Shown: positions 1-8,023 of the stretch, piece by piece
Numbering within the stretch: the first letter of the stretch is position 1
Layout: each line of letters starts with the position of its first letter
Assembly: GCA_036502085.1 (NCBI GenBank)
Contig: DASXZD010000023.1
Span: 21,230-85,229, forward strand
Direction: 5' to 3'
Length of the DNA: 64,000 bases
Origin: PALSA-505 sp036502085
GTDB lineage: Bacteria; Actinomycetota; Actinomycetes; Streptosporangiales; Streptosporangiaceae
Position numbers and translations under genes: made by a program
Notes under the pieces: generated by a model
Told to the model about the DNA's origin: nothing
What the model saw: only the letters and a program-made list of their open reading frames with translations
The model's database searches: none

Positions 1-236
1 GCGGCCTCCGGCGACAGCGGATCGGGGAACCTGGCCAGCTCGTGCAGGTCGGTAACCCCGGCCAGCCGCCGCACCTCATCGGTGTCGCTGCCGCTGTGGC
101 CGGCCGCCAGCCCGGTCTGGGCCGGCTTGACCACCGCGACGTCGGCGCCGCGGTCGCGGGCGAGCGCGGCCAGCGCGGCGGTCACGACCGTCTTGCCCAC
201 CCCGGTGCCGGTCCCGCTGACGATCAGCACGCTCAT
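1..236 (-). CDS. bioD: ATP-dependent dethiobiotin synthetase, C-terminus outside window
   Basis: Catalyses ATP-dependent carboxylation and ring closure of 7,8-diaminopelargonate to dethiobiotin, the penultimate step of biotin synthesis. The visible 78 residues carry the P-loop GTGTGVGKT at about residues 8-16, the family's expected N-terminal position, followed by the KPAQTG segment. The ATG (236-234) overlaps the TGA of the upstream GntR gene as ATGA, which implies translational coupling. The gene is cut at base 1, so roughly two thirds of the protein is missing. The bioF-regulator-bioD order supports the assignment. Confidence 0.9.
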   Translation of the reverse strand, partial: MSVLIVSGTGTGVGKTVVTAALAALARDRGADVAVVKPAQTGLAAGHSGSDTDEVRRLAGVTDLHELARFPDPLSPEA

Positions 237-1021
237 GCCGGCGGCGCCGATCCGCCGGGCCGCGGACGGCGCAGCCTGGTCACGAACTTGTACCGGTCGC
301 CGCGGTACCAGGACTGCGCCCATTCGACCGGCTTGCCCTCGGAGTCGAAGGCGTGCCGGGACAGCAGCAGCAGCGGCAGCCCGACGTCCACTCCGAGCAG
401 CCGGGCGTCCTGCGGACCGGCCAGCACGGTCTCGATCGTCTCCTCAGCCTCGGCCAGCTGCACCCCGTACGCCGTGGCCAGCGTCTCGTACAGCGAGGAG
501 TGCCGGCCGAGCCGTTTGCGCAGCCCGGGGAACCGCCGGGCGGGCAGGTGCGAGGTGTCGATGGACATCGGCTCGCCGTCGGCCAGCCTGAGCCGGTGGA
601 TGCGCCAGGCCCGGCCGCCGGTCCTGACGTCGAGCAGGTCGGCCAGGTGCCGGTCGGCGGTGACGTAGCCGATCTCCAGGATCGTGGTGCGCGGGTGCAG
701 GCCGTGCGCGCGCATGCCCTCGGTGTAGCTCGCCAGCTCGAGCAGCTGGGCCACCTTGGGCTTGGCCACGAACGTGCCGCGGCCCTGGATCCGCAGCAGG
801 CGGCCCTCGATGACCAGCTCGGACAGCGCCTGGCGCACCGTGGTCCTGGACGTGCCGTACTGCCGGGCCAGCTCGCGCTCGGGCGGCACCGGAGCCCCCG
901 GGCTCATCGCCTCGGTCAGCTCGAGCAGCCGCTGTTTCACCGCGTAGTACTTCGGCAGCGGCCTGCCGGGCTCCTCGAAGAGGAAGTCACCGGCCTGTCG
1001 CAGCAACGGGGAGACGGTCAC
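233..1021 (-). CDS. GntR-family regulator with UTRA domain, embedded in biotin operon
   Basis: A 262-residue HutC-type GntR repressor. An N-terminal winged helix (about residues 20-90, with RELARQYGTSRTTVRQALSE) is followed by a UTRA ligand-binding domain (about 100-250, with PMSIDTSHLPARRFPGL and a C-terminal PVEWAQSWYRGDRYKF stretch typical of UTRA). The GTG start at 1021-1019 overlaps the bioF stop as GTGA, and its own stop overlaps the bioD start as ATGA, so it is the middle cistron of a tightly coupled operon. UTRA domains bind small effectors. Location suggests a biotin-pathway metabolite, but that is inference. An in-frame extension up to 1396 runs through bioF and is rejected. Confidence 0.88.
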   Translation of the reverse strand: MTVSPLLRQAGDFLFEEPGRPLPKYYAVKQRLLELTEAMSPGAPVPPERELARQYGTSRTTVRQALSELVIEGRLLRIQGRGTFVAKPKVAQLLELASYTEGMRAHGLHPRTTILEIGYVTADRHLADLLDVRTGGRAWRIHRLRLADGEPMSIDTSHLPARRFPGLRKRLGRHSSLYETLATAYGVQLAEAEETIETVLAGPQDARLLGVDVGLPLLLLSRHAFDSEGKPVEWAQSWYRGDRYKFVTRLRRPRPGGSAPPA

Positions 1022-2472
1022 GCCGGTCTCCTTCCCGCCGGCACCGGTACCGGGACATGATCCCGCACGGCGGACAGTGCCCATGAAACTGTCGCGAGGT
1101 CGCGTTCCGACAGGGTGGCACGGGTGGCCATCCGCAGGCAAGAACGCCCGGCCGGAACCGACGGCGGCCGGAAGCATCCGGCGCGCACCCCGTGCCGGGC
1201 GCAGATCCGCTGCGCGGCCAGGGCCGCGTCCGGCTCGCCCAGGATCACGCTGACCACGCCGGCCGCGGGCGACGACGCGGCCAGCCCGAGGCGGGCGGCC
1301 TCGGCCGCGATCGCGCGCGCGCTCGCCCGCACGCGCGAGCCCAGCTCGGGGTCGGCCGCCAGCAGGCCGAGGGCGGCGAGGGCGGCCCCGGCGCACGGCG
1401 GGGCCAGCCCGGTGTCGAAGATGAACGACCGCCCGGTGTCGATCAGCGTCTGGATCACCTCGGCCGACCCGAGCACCGCGCCGCCCTGCGCGGCCAGCGA
1501 CTTGGACAAGGTGAGCGTGCGCACCACGTCCGGCTGGCCGGCCAGCCCGGCGTCGGCCGCCGCCCCGCGGCCGCCGGGCCCGAGCACCCCGAGGGCGTGC
1601 GCCTCGTCGATCACCAGCAGGCCGCCGTGCTCCCTGGTCACCCGGTGCAGTGCCGCCAGCGGGGCCAGATCGCCGTCCACCGAGAACACTCCCTCGGTGA
1701 CCACCAGCGCGGCCTGCTCCGTTCGTTCCGCCAGCGCCGCCGCGACCGCGCCCGCATCACCGTGCGGGGTCACCACCACCCTGGCCCGCGCCAGCCGGCA
1801 CGCGTCCACCAGCGACGCATGGTTAGCCGCATCCGACACCACGAGCACTCCTGCGCCCCGTCCGTCGCCGCCCGCCAGGGTGCCGCCCGCCAGGCCGTCG
1901 GCTCGCAGGATGTGAGCTGGCATGGGACCGGCGGACAGGCCGCCGCCCGGCAGGCCGTCGGTCCGCGGAGGGCCAGCCACCAGGCCGCCGCTCGCCAGGC
2001 CGCCGGCCGGGGGAGTGCCAGCCGTCAGGGTGCTGGCCGGGGGAGTGCCAGCCGTCAGGGTGCTGGCCGGGGGAGCTCCGGCCGACGGGCCGACGGCCTG
2101 CCGGGCGCCGGCAGCCAGGGCGCTGACCAGGGCCGTCACGGCGGCCAGGTTGGCCAGGTAGCCGGACGAGAACACCAGGCCGGCCTCCGCCCCGCCGAAG
2201 TCCGCCAGTGCCCGCTCCAACTGCGCGTGCAACTCGGTGCTGCCGGTGACCAGGCGCGACCCGGTGGCGCCCGCGCCCCACCGGCGCACGGCGGCCGCGG
2301 CACCCTCGATGACCGCCGGATGCCGGGCCAGCCCGAGGTAGTCGTTGGACGCCAGGTCGATCACGCCGTCGCGGCCGGCCGTGCGCGGCCGCAGCACGCG
2401 CCGTAGCCCCGCCGCCTCCCGGGCGGCGGCCGCGGCGCGCAGCAACTGCAGCGGGTCCCGCACGTCACTCAT
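1018..2472 (-). CDS. bioF: 8-amino-7-oxononanoate synthase with internal low-complexity insertion
   Basis: PLP-dependent condensation of pimeloyl thioester with L-alanine, an early biotin step. The protein has the family landmarks: IDLASNDYLGLARHP near the N-terminus, DAANHASLVDACRLARARV, DEAHALGVLGPGGRG, and the PLP lysine in TLSKSLAAQGGAV. At 484 residues it is about 100 longer than usual. The excess is mainly a Gly/Pro/Ala/Thr-rich stretch at about residues 125-200, encoded partly by a 30-bp tandem repeat. It falls between LANLAAVTALV and VLVVSDAANHAS, which are normally nearly adjacent. The start at MSDVRDPLQ was chosen because homology begins there. The 16 residues upstream look unrelated. 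Confidence 0.9.
   Translation of the reverse strand: MSDVRDPLQLLRAAAAAREAAGLRRVLRPRTAGRDGVIDLASNDYLGLARHPAVIEGAAAAVRRWGAGATGSRLVTGSTELHAQLERALADFGGAEAGLVFSSGYLANLAAVTALVSALAAGARQAVGPSAGAPPASTLTAGTPPASTLTAGTPPAGGLASGGLVAGPPRTDGLPGGGLSAGPMPAHILRADGLAGGTLAGGDGRGAGVLVVSDAANHASLVDACRLARARVVVTPHGDAGAVAAALAERTEQAALVVTEGVFSVDGDLAPLAALHRVTREHGGLLVIDEAHALGVLGPGGRGAAADAGLAGQPDVVRTLTLSKSLAAQGGAVLGSAEVIQTLIDTGRSFIFDTGLAPPCAGAALAALGLLAADPELGSRVRASARAIAAEAARLGLAASSPAAGVVSVILGEPDAALAAQRICARHGVRAGCFRPPSVPAGRSCLRMATRATLSERDLATVSWALSAVRDHVPVPVPAGRRPA
2011..2077. repeat. 30-bp tandem repeat inside bioF
   Basis: Two exact 30-bp copies (2011-2040 and 2041-2070) and the start of a third. They encode the repeated TLTAGTPPAS unit of the BioF insertion. 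The unit length is a multiple of three, so copy-number change keeps the frame. Confidence 0.9.
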
Positions 2473-2690
2473 CCCCGCATCCTGCCAGGCCGCGACCATC
2501 GCGCCGCCAACAGGTCGCACCCTGCCCCGCTGTACTCGCCCCCGGCAGACTCCGCTGCCCTGCGCTGCGCTGCCCCGCCGGTCACGCAGGTTGCACGCTG
2601 TCCGCTTGGGCCCGGATCGCGGGAGTCTCCGCCACCCCGCGCCTCACCAGTCACACTGGCCCCAGCAGCCCCTGCGCTGCACCCGCCCCG

Positions 2691-2743
2691 CATGATGGGG
2701 AAGGATTTTGGTCGCTCCAGCGACCAAAATCCTTCCCGCTAAG
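2691..2743. repeat. Intergenic hairpin element 1 (CATGATNNNGAAG family)
   Basis: Perfect inverted repeat with 19-bp arms (2698-2716 and 2719-2737) and a 2-nt spacer. It is preceded by CATGATGGGGAAG and followed by CGCTAAG. It lies between the divergent bioF and sensor-kinase genes, so a simple terminator role is not obvious. The rest of the 2473-2811 gap shows no other clear feature. Related elements are at 13802, 34451 and 58672. Confidence 0.85.
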
Positions 2744-2811
2744 GGGGAGGGAGTGCCAGAGCACGGGGCGCGCGCTGCGGGCTGATCAGGGGCGAGTGCG
2801 ATGATGGCGGC

Positions 2812-4314
2812 GTGCCCACCCTTTCCGATCTGGCTGGCCGTTACACGGTGCTGACCGGGCCCGACGTGGAGTGGCTGCACGCGCTCGTGTCGGACTGGCA
2901 ACTGCTGGCCGACCTGTCCTTTGCCGACCTGGTGCTGTGGGCCCCGACCAGAGACGGGCGCGGCTGGATGGCGGTGGCCCAGATGCGGCCCACCACCGGG
3001 CCGACCGCGGTGTACGACGACGTGGTGGGGCACCGGATCAGCACGGCGCAGCGTCCGCTGCTCGACGCCGCGATGAACGAGCGGCGGATCTGCCGCGAGG
3101 GCGACCCCGACTGGACCACCGGCGTGCCGGTCAGGGCGGAGACCATCCCGGTGACCCGCAACGGCGGCGTGATCGCCGTCATCGAGCGCAACACGAACCT
3201 CAACTCCGCCCGTACCCCCAGCCGGCTGGAGCTGACCTACCTGCGCGGTGCCGACGACCTGGCCCGGATGGTGGCCGAGGGCACCTTTCCCTTCCCCGGC
3301 GAGGAGCCCATCCTGGTCCGGTCACCGCGGGTTGGCGACGGGCTGCTCCGGCTGGGCCGCGCGGGCCGGGTGACGTACGCGAGCCCGAACGCGCTGTCCG
3401 CCTACCGGCGGCTGGGCCTGACCGCGGACCTGGTGGGCGCGGAGCTCGGGCCGGTGACCGCGCGGCTGTGCGTGCCCGGCGAGCCGGTGGACGACTCGCT
3501 GATGGTGGTGGCCAGCGGCCGCATGCCCAGGGAGACCGAGGTGCAGGCGAACGGGGCGGTCGTTCAGCTGCGGGCCATACCGCTCGTGGTGGCCGGCTCG
3601 CGGACCGGAGCGCTGATCCTGATCAGGGACGTGACCGAGCTGCGCCGCCGCGAGCTCGAGCTGCTCTCCAAGGACGCGACGATCAAGGAGATCCATCACC
3701 GCGTGAAGAACAACCTGCAGACGGTGGCGGCGCTGCTCCGGCTGCAGGCCCGCAGGCTGCCGGTGCCGGAGGCGCGCGCCGCGCTGGACGAGGCGGTCCG
3801 CCGGGTGGGCTCGATCGCGGTCGTGCACGAGACGCTCTCGCTCACGCCCAGCGATGTGGTGGAGTTTGACGACATCGCGGAGCGGGTGGTCTCGATGGCG
3901 GTCGAGGTGTCCGCGCCGGAGGCGGGCGTGGTTCCGCGGCTGTCGGGGACGTTCGGCGAGCTGCCGGCGTCCGTCGCGACCCCGCTGGCGATGATCCTCA
4001 ACGAACTGCTGCAAAATGCCCTGCAGCACGGGCTCGGGAACGTCGCGGCGGCTCGGGCCTCGAACCCGGGCCGGACCGAGCCGGCCCTGGAGGTGACGGC
4101 GCGGCGGCATCCGGGCCGCCTGCGGGTCACCGTGGCCGACAGCGGTGCCGGGCTGCCGGAGGGGTTCAACCTGGAGACGGCCACCAGCCTGGGGCTGGAA
4201 ATCGTGCGCACGCTGGTCGTCGCCGAACTCGGCGGCCGCCTGGAGATGACCGGCCGTCCGGCCGGCGGCACTCTCGTGGTGGTGGATCTGCCCGTAGAGA
4301 TGCCGTCGGCCTGA
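2812..4314 (+). CDS. pdtaS: Sensor histidine kinase of the PdtaS type (HisKA_2/HWE-like)
   Basis: A 500-residue soluble kinase resembling mycobacterial PdtaS, which phosphorylates the antiterminator PdtaR. An N-terminal GAF-like H_kinase_N sensor (about 5-140) is followed by a PAS-like domain (about 165-275), the HisKA_2 phospho-acceptor segment IKEIHHRVKNNLQTVAALLRL (His at about 299), and a HATPase domain (NELLQNALQHGL, VADSGAGLPEG, SLGLEIV). No membrane segment is seen, so the protein is cytosolic. The GTG start at 2812 is the first in-frame start; the nearby ATGs at 2801 and 2804 are out of frame. No PdtaR-like response regulator is nearby. Confidence 0.88.
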   Translation: MPTLSDLAGRYTVLTGPDVEWLHALVSDWQLLADLSFADLVLWAPTRDGRGWMAVAQMRPTTGPTAVYDDVVGHRISTAQRPLLDAAMNERRICREGDPDWTTGVPVRAETIPVTRNGGVIAVIERNTNLNSARTPSRLELTYLRGADDLARMVAEGTFPFPGEEPILVRSPRVGDGLLRLGRAGRVTYASPNALSAYRRLGLTADLVGAELGPVTARLCVPGEPVDDSLMVVASGRMPRETEVQANGAVVQLRAIPLVVAGSRTGALILIRDVTELRRRELELLSKDATIKEIHHRVKNNLQTVAALLRLQARRLPVPEARAALDEAVRRVGSIAVVHETLSLTPSDVVEFDDIAERVVSMAVEVSAPEAGVVPRLSGTFGELPASVATPLAMILNELLQNALQHGLGNVAAARASNPGRTEPALEVTARRHPGRLRVTVADSGAGLPEGFNLETATSLGLEIVRTLVVAELGGRLEMTGRPAGGTLVVVDLPVEMPSA

Positions 4315-4341
4315 TTCAGTTGTAGTTGAGCGGTTCCTCGG

Positions 4342-4596
4342 TCAGACGTGGGCGCGAGCCCTGATCCTGCTCGCCCGCCGCTTGAGTGCGCGTCGCTCGT
4401 CTTCGCTCATCCCGCCCCAGACGCCGGCGTCCTGGCCGCTCTCAATCGCCCACTGCAGGCACAGTTCCATGACCGGGCAGCGCCGGCACACCTGTTTGGC
4501 CTCGTCGATCTGGAGGAGCGCAGGACCTGTGTTGCCTATGGGGAAGAACAGCTCGGGATCCACGTCACGGCAAGCGGCGTAGTAGCGCCAGTCCAT
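4342..4596 (-). CDS. whiB1: WhiB-family Fe-S regulator, WhiB1 type
   Basis: An 84-residue protein, the same length as mycobacterial WhiB1. It begins MDWRYYAACRD and has the four cluster ligands C9, C37, C40 and C46 (C-X2-C-X5-C pattern), then the GVWGG turn (here AGVWGGMSEDER) and a basic RALKRRASRIRARAHV tail for DNA binding. The family binds an NO-sensitive [4Fe-4S] cluster and acts with the housekeeping sigma factor. The start at 4596 is preceded by GAAGAGGAGAGGACCC, a strong ribosome binding site; the longer frame to 4638 lacks one. A CRP-like palindrome lies about 55-75 nt upstream. Confidence 0.95.
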   Translation of the reverse strand: MDWRYYAACRDVDPELFFPIGNTGPALLQIDEAKQVCRRCPVMELCLQWAIESGQDAGVWGGMSEDERRALKRRASRIRARAHV

Positions 4597-4650
4597 GGGT
4601 CCTCTCCTCTTCGTCGGCGGGCCATCCCTCGCACCCACCGTCTCGTCCGG

Positions 4651-4670
4651 CTTGTGAAGAATTTCACGAG
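4651..4670 (-). promoter_or_regulatory. CRP-like palindrome upstream of whiB1
   Basis: CTTGTGAA-GAAT-TTCACGAG: two 8-bp arms with one mismatch, containing TGTGA-N6-TCACG, close to the CRP/FNR consensus. It sits 55-74 nt upstream of the whiB1 start in an AT-richer stretch. In M. tuberculosis, whiB1 is controlled by the cAMP receptor protein, so conservation of this input is plausible. Confidence 0.6.
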
Positions 4671-4721
4671 CTAAGTTATATCTCAGGACTTAAGATTTCC
4701 TGACGTTTTACACAAAGATCA

Positions 4722-4747
4722 CACCACGATGCACCTAGATCGTGGTG
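4722..4747. promoter_or_regulatory. 9-bp inverted repeat in whiB1 upstream region
   Basis: Arms CACCACGAT (4722-4730) and ATCGTGGTG (4739-4747) with an 8-nt loop, in the unusually AT-rich whiB1 upstream region. It could be an operator, or a stem for the convergent 5908-4961 transcript. No T-run is visible. The rest of 4597-4960 has no gene I can support. Confidence 0.45.
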
Positions 4748-4960
4748 CTAGTGCCCCGGGACAATTCCGGTCGGACCGGAACAGCTCCGGCGCTCCCCCG
4801 GCCCCGTCGTGCCGGGGTGCGCGGCACATGCATCCTCTCGCGATGCATCGCTTCTACTCTGTCAAGCTTGGTGCAGCAGGCGCAAGAGATCTGGACGAGG
4901 TTCGACCGCCATTTGGATGTCAGATGCGTCACAGCTGGGTTACATGTCGTCGAATTGCGG

Positions 4961-5908
4961 TCAGGCCGTCACCCGCAGCGCATGCGGTATCGCGCGGAAA
5001 ACAACCACGTCACGGTCGCCCATGTATTCGCCGTCGACCTGCAGGGCGGTCGGGCGGCGGCAACGGAGCGTGAGTTCCGCCTCGTCGTGCAGGCTGAGTA
5101 CGTGGCGCCCGTTCGGAGAAATATCCTTTTTCGACATCATCTGGCGTATCGCGTTCAGCGTGGAAACGGTCCGCAGCCTGCGGAATGCGAACAGGTCGAG
5201 TCCGGCGTCAAAATCGGCCTGCGGGCTCGGGTTGACGGGCCTGCTGCCGATATACGTCCACGGGGCGGTATTGGAGACGATGCCGAGGAACAGGCCATCG
5301 ACCGGCGGCTGGCCGGGCCGCTCCAGGGTGAGCGCGGGGCGCCGCCGGTCGGTTCTGGTGTAGTAGTGCCGCACCGCCGTCCACACGTAGAGCGGCGTCG
5401 AGACCTTCCGGCCGGTCGCCCGCTGGCCGTCGATGACCCGGACCACCTCCGCGTCAAGGCCCAGGCCGGCGCTGAACGTGAAGTACCTGTCGTCGGCCCG
5501 CCCCAGCCCGATGCTGCGGGTCTGCCCGCCGGAGATCGCGGCCAGGATGCGCCCGGTGGCGTCGACCGGGTCGGCCGGCAGGCCCAGGGACCGGGTGAAC
5601 ACGTTCGCGTTGCCGCCCGGAATGGGGGCCAGGGCGGGCAGCCGGCCGGCCGAGAGCGGCGCCCTCGCGGCGTGCGGCGAGCCGAAGAGCCCGTTCACCA
5701 CTTCGTTCACCGTGCCGTCGCCGCCGAGCGTCAGCACCAGGTCCAGTCCCGCCGATACCGCGCCCGCGGCCAGCGCAGCGGCATGGCCCCGGTAGCGTGT
5801 TTCCATCACCTCCAGGTTGATCTCGGACGCGAGTGCGCTCACGATCACGTCCCGCCGGAGCGGTGTCGTGGTGGTGGCATTCGGGTTAACGATCAGCAGC
5901 GCGCGCAC
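4961..5908 (-). CDS. Diacylglycerol/lipid kinase family protein (YegS/DAGK type)
   Basis: A 315-residue ATP-dependent lipid kinase-like protein. The nucleotide-binding signature GGDGTVNEVVNGLFG is at about residues 60-75, preceded by a VRALLIVNPNA start, then PIPGGNANVFTRSLGLP and a C-terminal VDGEYMG typical of the family. Likely substrates are diacylglycerol or a related lipid at the inner membrane face. The GTG at 5908 is chosen because the conserved N-terminus starts there, and TACCCT lies 7 nt upstream, as for a leaderless -10 element. The ATG at 5941 would add 11 unconserved residues. Confidence 0.85.
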   Translation of the reverse strand: MRALLIVNPNATTTTPLRRDVIVSALASEINLEVMETRYRGHAAALAAGAVSAGLDLVLTLGGDGTVNEVVNGLFGSPHAARAPLSAGRLPALAPIPGGNANVFTRSLGLPADPVDATGRILAAISGGQTRSIGLGRADDRYFTFSAGLGLDAEVVRVIDGQRATGRKVSTPLYVWTAVRHYYTRTDRRRPALTLERPGQPPVDGLFLGIVSNTAPWTYIGSRPVNPSPQADFDAGLDLFAFRRLRTVSTLNAIRQMMSKKDISPNGRHVLSLHDEAELTLRCRRPTALQVDGEYMGDRDVVVFRAIPHALRVTA

Positions 5909-5939
5909 GGGCTTAGGGTAGCCAGGAAGAAGGCGAAAC

Positions 5940-6353
5940 ATGCAGGATCGTCGCCGTCCGGCCCTGGTCCTGTTCGGTGCCGCGACCCTCCAGGCGGCCG
6001 AGGCGATCGTGGTGGGCGTCGCCTCGGCGCTCGCCGGGATCGACGCGGCCGACGGCAAGTCCTACCAGGCCGGCAGCGGCATCGCGCTGACCGTCATCGG
6101 GTTCGGCACGATGGTCGCGCTGCTGGCCGTCGCCGCGGGACTCGTCCGGACGCGACCATGGAGCAGAACCCCCGCGCTGCTCAGCCAGCTGTTCACCGGC
6201 ATCGTGGGCATCTACCTGCTGCAGGGACACCGGTACGACTGGGGCGGCGCGGCGCTGGCGCTGGGACTGGCGGGACTCGTCACGCTGCTGGTTCCGTCCA
6301 GCCTGCACGCGCTCCGCCGTGAGCCGCCCGCGCCGCCGCCTGCGGCCAGGTAG
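5940..6353 (+). CDS. Small integral membrane protein, four predicted helices
   Basis: A 137-residue hydrophobic protein of unknown function. Four membrane segments can be seen at about residues 8-30, 45-67, 78-95 and 101-118, with a cytosolic Pro/Arg-rich tail. The ATG is preceded by GGAAGAAGG six bases upstream, a good ribosome binding site. It is divergent from the lipid kinase gene, with only 31 bases between the two chosen starts. No family assigned. Confidence 0.75.
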   Translation: MQDRRRPALVLFGAATLQAAEAIVVGVASALAGIDAADGKSYQAGSGIALTVIGFGTMVALLAVAAGLVRTRPWSRTPALLSQLFTGIVGIYLLQGHRYDWGGAALALGLAGLVTLLVPSSLHALRREPPAPPPAAR

Positions 6354-6410
6354 CCTCGAGGTGGCTCAAGGTGGCTCGAGGTGGCTCAAGGTGGCTCAAG
6401 GTGGCCAGCT
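6351..6410. repeat. Decamer tandem repeat
   Basis: Five to six tandem copies of a 10-bp unit GTGGCTCAAG/GTGGCTCGAG between two convergent genes. The repeat overlaps both the end of the membrane-protein gene and the stop of the sigma-factor gene. A looser version of the same words occurs at about 11246-11285. Confidence 0.8.
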
Positions 6411-7357
6411 CAGTCGTCTTCGGTCAGGCCCTCGCGCAGCTGGGCCAGCGTCCTGGCCAGCAGCCTGGACACGTGCATCTGCGAAATGCCCAGCTCGGCC
6501 GCGATCTGTGACTGGGTCATGTTGCCGAAGAACCGCAGCAGCAGGATCCGCTTCTCCCGCGGCGGCAGCCGTTCCAGCAGCGGCTTGAGCGACTCCCGGT
6601 ACTCCACGCCCTCGAGCGCCTCGTCCAGCATGCCTAGCGACTCGGCCACGGCCGGCGCGTCGTCGTCGCCGGAGTCGGGCGCGTCCAGCGACACGGTCGA
6701 GTAGGCGTTCGCCGACTCCAGGCCCTCCAGCACGTCCTCGTCGCTCATCCGCAGGTGCGCCGCGAGCTCGGCCACCGTCGGCGCCCGCCCCTCGCGCTGC
6801 GCCAGGTCGCTGATCGCCTTGGTGAGCGCGAGCTTCAGCTCCTGCAGGCGGCGCGGCACCCGGACCGCCCAGCCCTTGTCCCGGAAGTGCCGCTTGATCT
6901 CGCCGACGATCGTCGGCGTCGCGTAGGTGGAGAACTCGACCCCGCGGGCCAGGTCGAACCGGTCGATGGACTTGATCAGGCCGATCGTGGCCACCTGGGT
7001 CAGGTCGTCCAGCCACTCGCCCCGGTTGCGGAACCGCCGGGCCAGGTACTCGACCAGCGGCAGGTGCAGCTCGACGAGCTCGCCGCGCAGCCTGAGGCGC
7101 TCGGGATCGTCGGCCGGCAGCTCGGTCAGCCGCTCGAACAGCGCCCTCGCCCTGGCCCGGTCCTCGATGGCGTGACTCGACCTGATCATGGTGACCGTGG
7201 CGTCGGCCTGCTCGGCGTGTGGGGCGTGGTCGGCGCGGTCGGCGTGTTGGGCCCCCTCGGCCGCGTCAGTCACCGTGACCGCGATGGTTTCGTCGGCGTC
7301 CGCGGCCACCTGGAGCTCGGATCTCCTCGGCATGGGGATCCCCGCCTCCTCCGTCAC
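6410..7357 (-). CDS. RNA polymerase sigma factor, SigB/SigF/SigG family
   Basis: A 315-residue sigma-70 group 3 factor. Region 2 has LVEYLARRFRNRGEWLDDL and TIGLIKSIDRFDLARGVEFSTYATPTI; region 3 has the HLRMSDEDVLEGLES area; region 4 has LPPREKRILLLRFFGNMTQ and the recognition helix SQIAAELGISQMHVSRLL. An N-terminal acidic/His-rich extension of about 75 residues is unusual. The GTG at 7357 overlaps the RsbW stop as GTGA. An internal ATG at 7333, preceded by GGAGGAGG, is an alternative start. Coupling to an RsbW-like gene suggests a stress or developmental sigma factor held by its anti-sigma partner. Confidence 0.92.
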   Translation of the reverse strand: MTEEAGIPMPRRSELQVAADADETIAVTVTDAAEGAQHADRADHAPHAEQADATVTMIRSSHAIEDRARARALFERLTELPADDPERLRLRGELVELHLPLVEYLARRFRNRGEWLDDLTQVATIGLIKSIDRFDLARGVEFSTYATPTIVGEIKRHFRDKGWAVRVPRRLQELKLALTKAISDLAQREGRAPTVAELAAHLRMSDEDVLEGLESANAYSTVSLDAPDSGDDDAPAVAESLGMLDEALEGVEYRESLKPLLERLPPREKRILLLRFFGNMTQSQIAAELGISQMHVSRLLARTLAQLREGLTEDD

Positions 7358-7797
7358 GCGGACCCCGTCGCCCCGCGACTCTTGCGCAGCACGATCGTGA
7401 CCTTGTCGCCCGGGCCGACTGTAGAGTCCACGCTCCCGGCCAGGGCGGAAAGCACCGTCCAGGCGAACGTGTCCCTGGCGGGCTGGCCCGCCGAAGACTG
7501 CGCCGATACGGCGATGGTCATGGTGTCGGTGCTCAGCGTGAAGTCGCATTCCAGGCTGCTGCCCGGGATCGCCTGGGCGAGCAGCATGGCGCAGGCCTCG
7601 TCCACCGCGATCCGCAGGTCCTCGATCTCGTCGAGCGTGAAATCGAGGCGCGCCGCCAGGCCGGCGGTCGCGGTGCGCAGCACCGACAGGTACGCGCCCT
7701 CGGCGGGCATCCGCACGGTTACCTGGTCACGCGCCTGAGGGGGCGGCAGCGTGCCGGTCGCCGGCGCGGACGTCCACGGCGTGCTTTCTTGGGTCAC
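7354..7797 (-). CDS. RsbW-like anti-sigma factor (HATPase_c_2)
   Basis: A 147-residue GHKL-fold protein, probably the partner that sequesters the sigma factor encoded immediately downstream. The N-box region reads LDEIEDLRIAVDEACAMLL: the usual catalytic Asn after EA-x-x is replaced, as in other actinobacterial SigF-type antisigma proteins I know, so kinase activity is uncertain. The GTG start at 7797 has GAGGAG just upstream. It is co-transcribed and translationally coupled (GTGA) with the sigma gene. No RsbV antagonist gene is in the vicinity. Confidence 0.82.
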   Translation of the reverse strand: MTQESTPWTSAPATGTLPPPQARDQVTVRMPAEGAYLSVLRTATAGLAARLDFTLDEIEDLRIAVDEACAMLLAQAIPGSSLECDFTLSTDTMTIAVSAQSSAGQPARDTFAWTVLSALAGSVDSTVGPGDKVTIVLRKSRGATGSA

Positions 7798-7922
7798 ATC
7801 ACTCCTCGGGCGGCCACATGCTCGCAGGTTCTGCTTGCAACTTACCGCCCGCCGGCGACGATGCGGACACGGCGCGCTGCCGCCGGCCGGCGCTAAGCCA
7901 AATCCGGCGGGGTCGCAGACGC

Positions 7923-7970
7923 AGCAGTCCGGACCGCGCAGACCCTGTCGGGCCGACGATCCGGACTGCT
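7923..7970 (-). terminator. Putative terminator downstream of sodN
   Basis: Perfect 11-bp inverted repeat (7923-7933 and 7960-7970) with a 26-nt loop, about 55 nt past the sodN stop and between two same-strand operons. No U-run is present, as is common in this GC range. Confidence 0.5.
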
Positions 7971-8023
7971 GTGTTGCGATGATCGTGCTGGTCAGAGCCG
8001 TGCTGGTCAGAGCTGGGGTCGGC

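Noticed and set aside
4735..4932. 65-codon minus-strand frame upstream of whiB1 with a CACC motif
   Set aside because: No family resemblance, no ribosome binding site, and it covers the AT-rich whiB1 regulatory region.
5913..6308. 131-codon minus-strand frame overlapping the small membrane protein
   Set aside because: Gln/Arg/Asp-rich antisense translation; the plus-strand frame has membrane helices and a good ribosome binding site.
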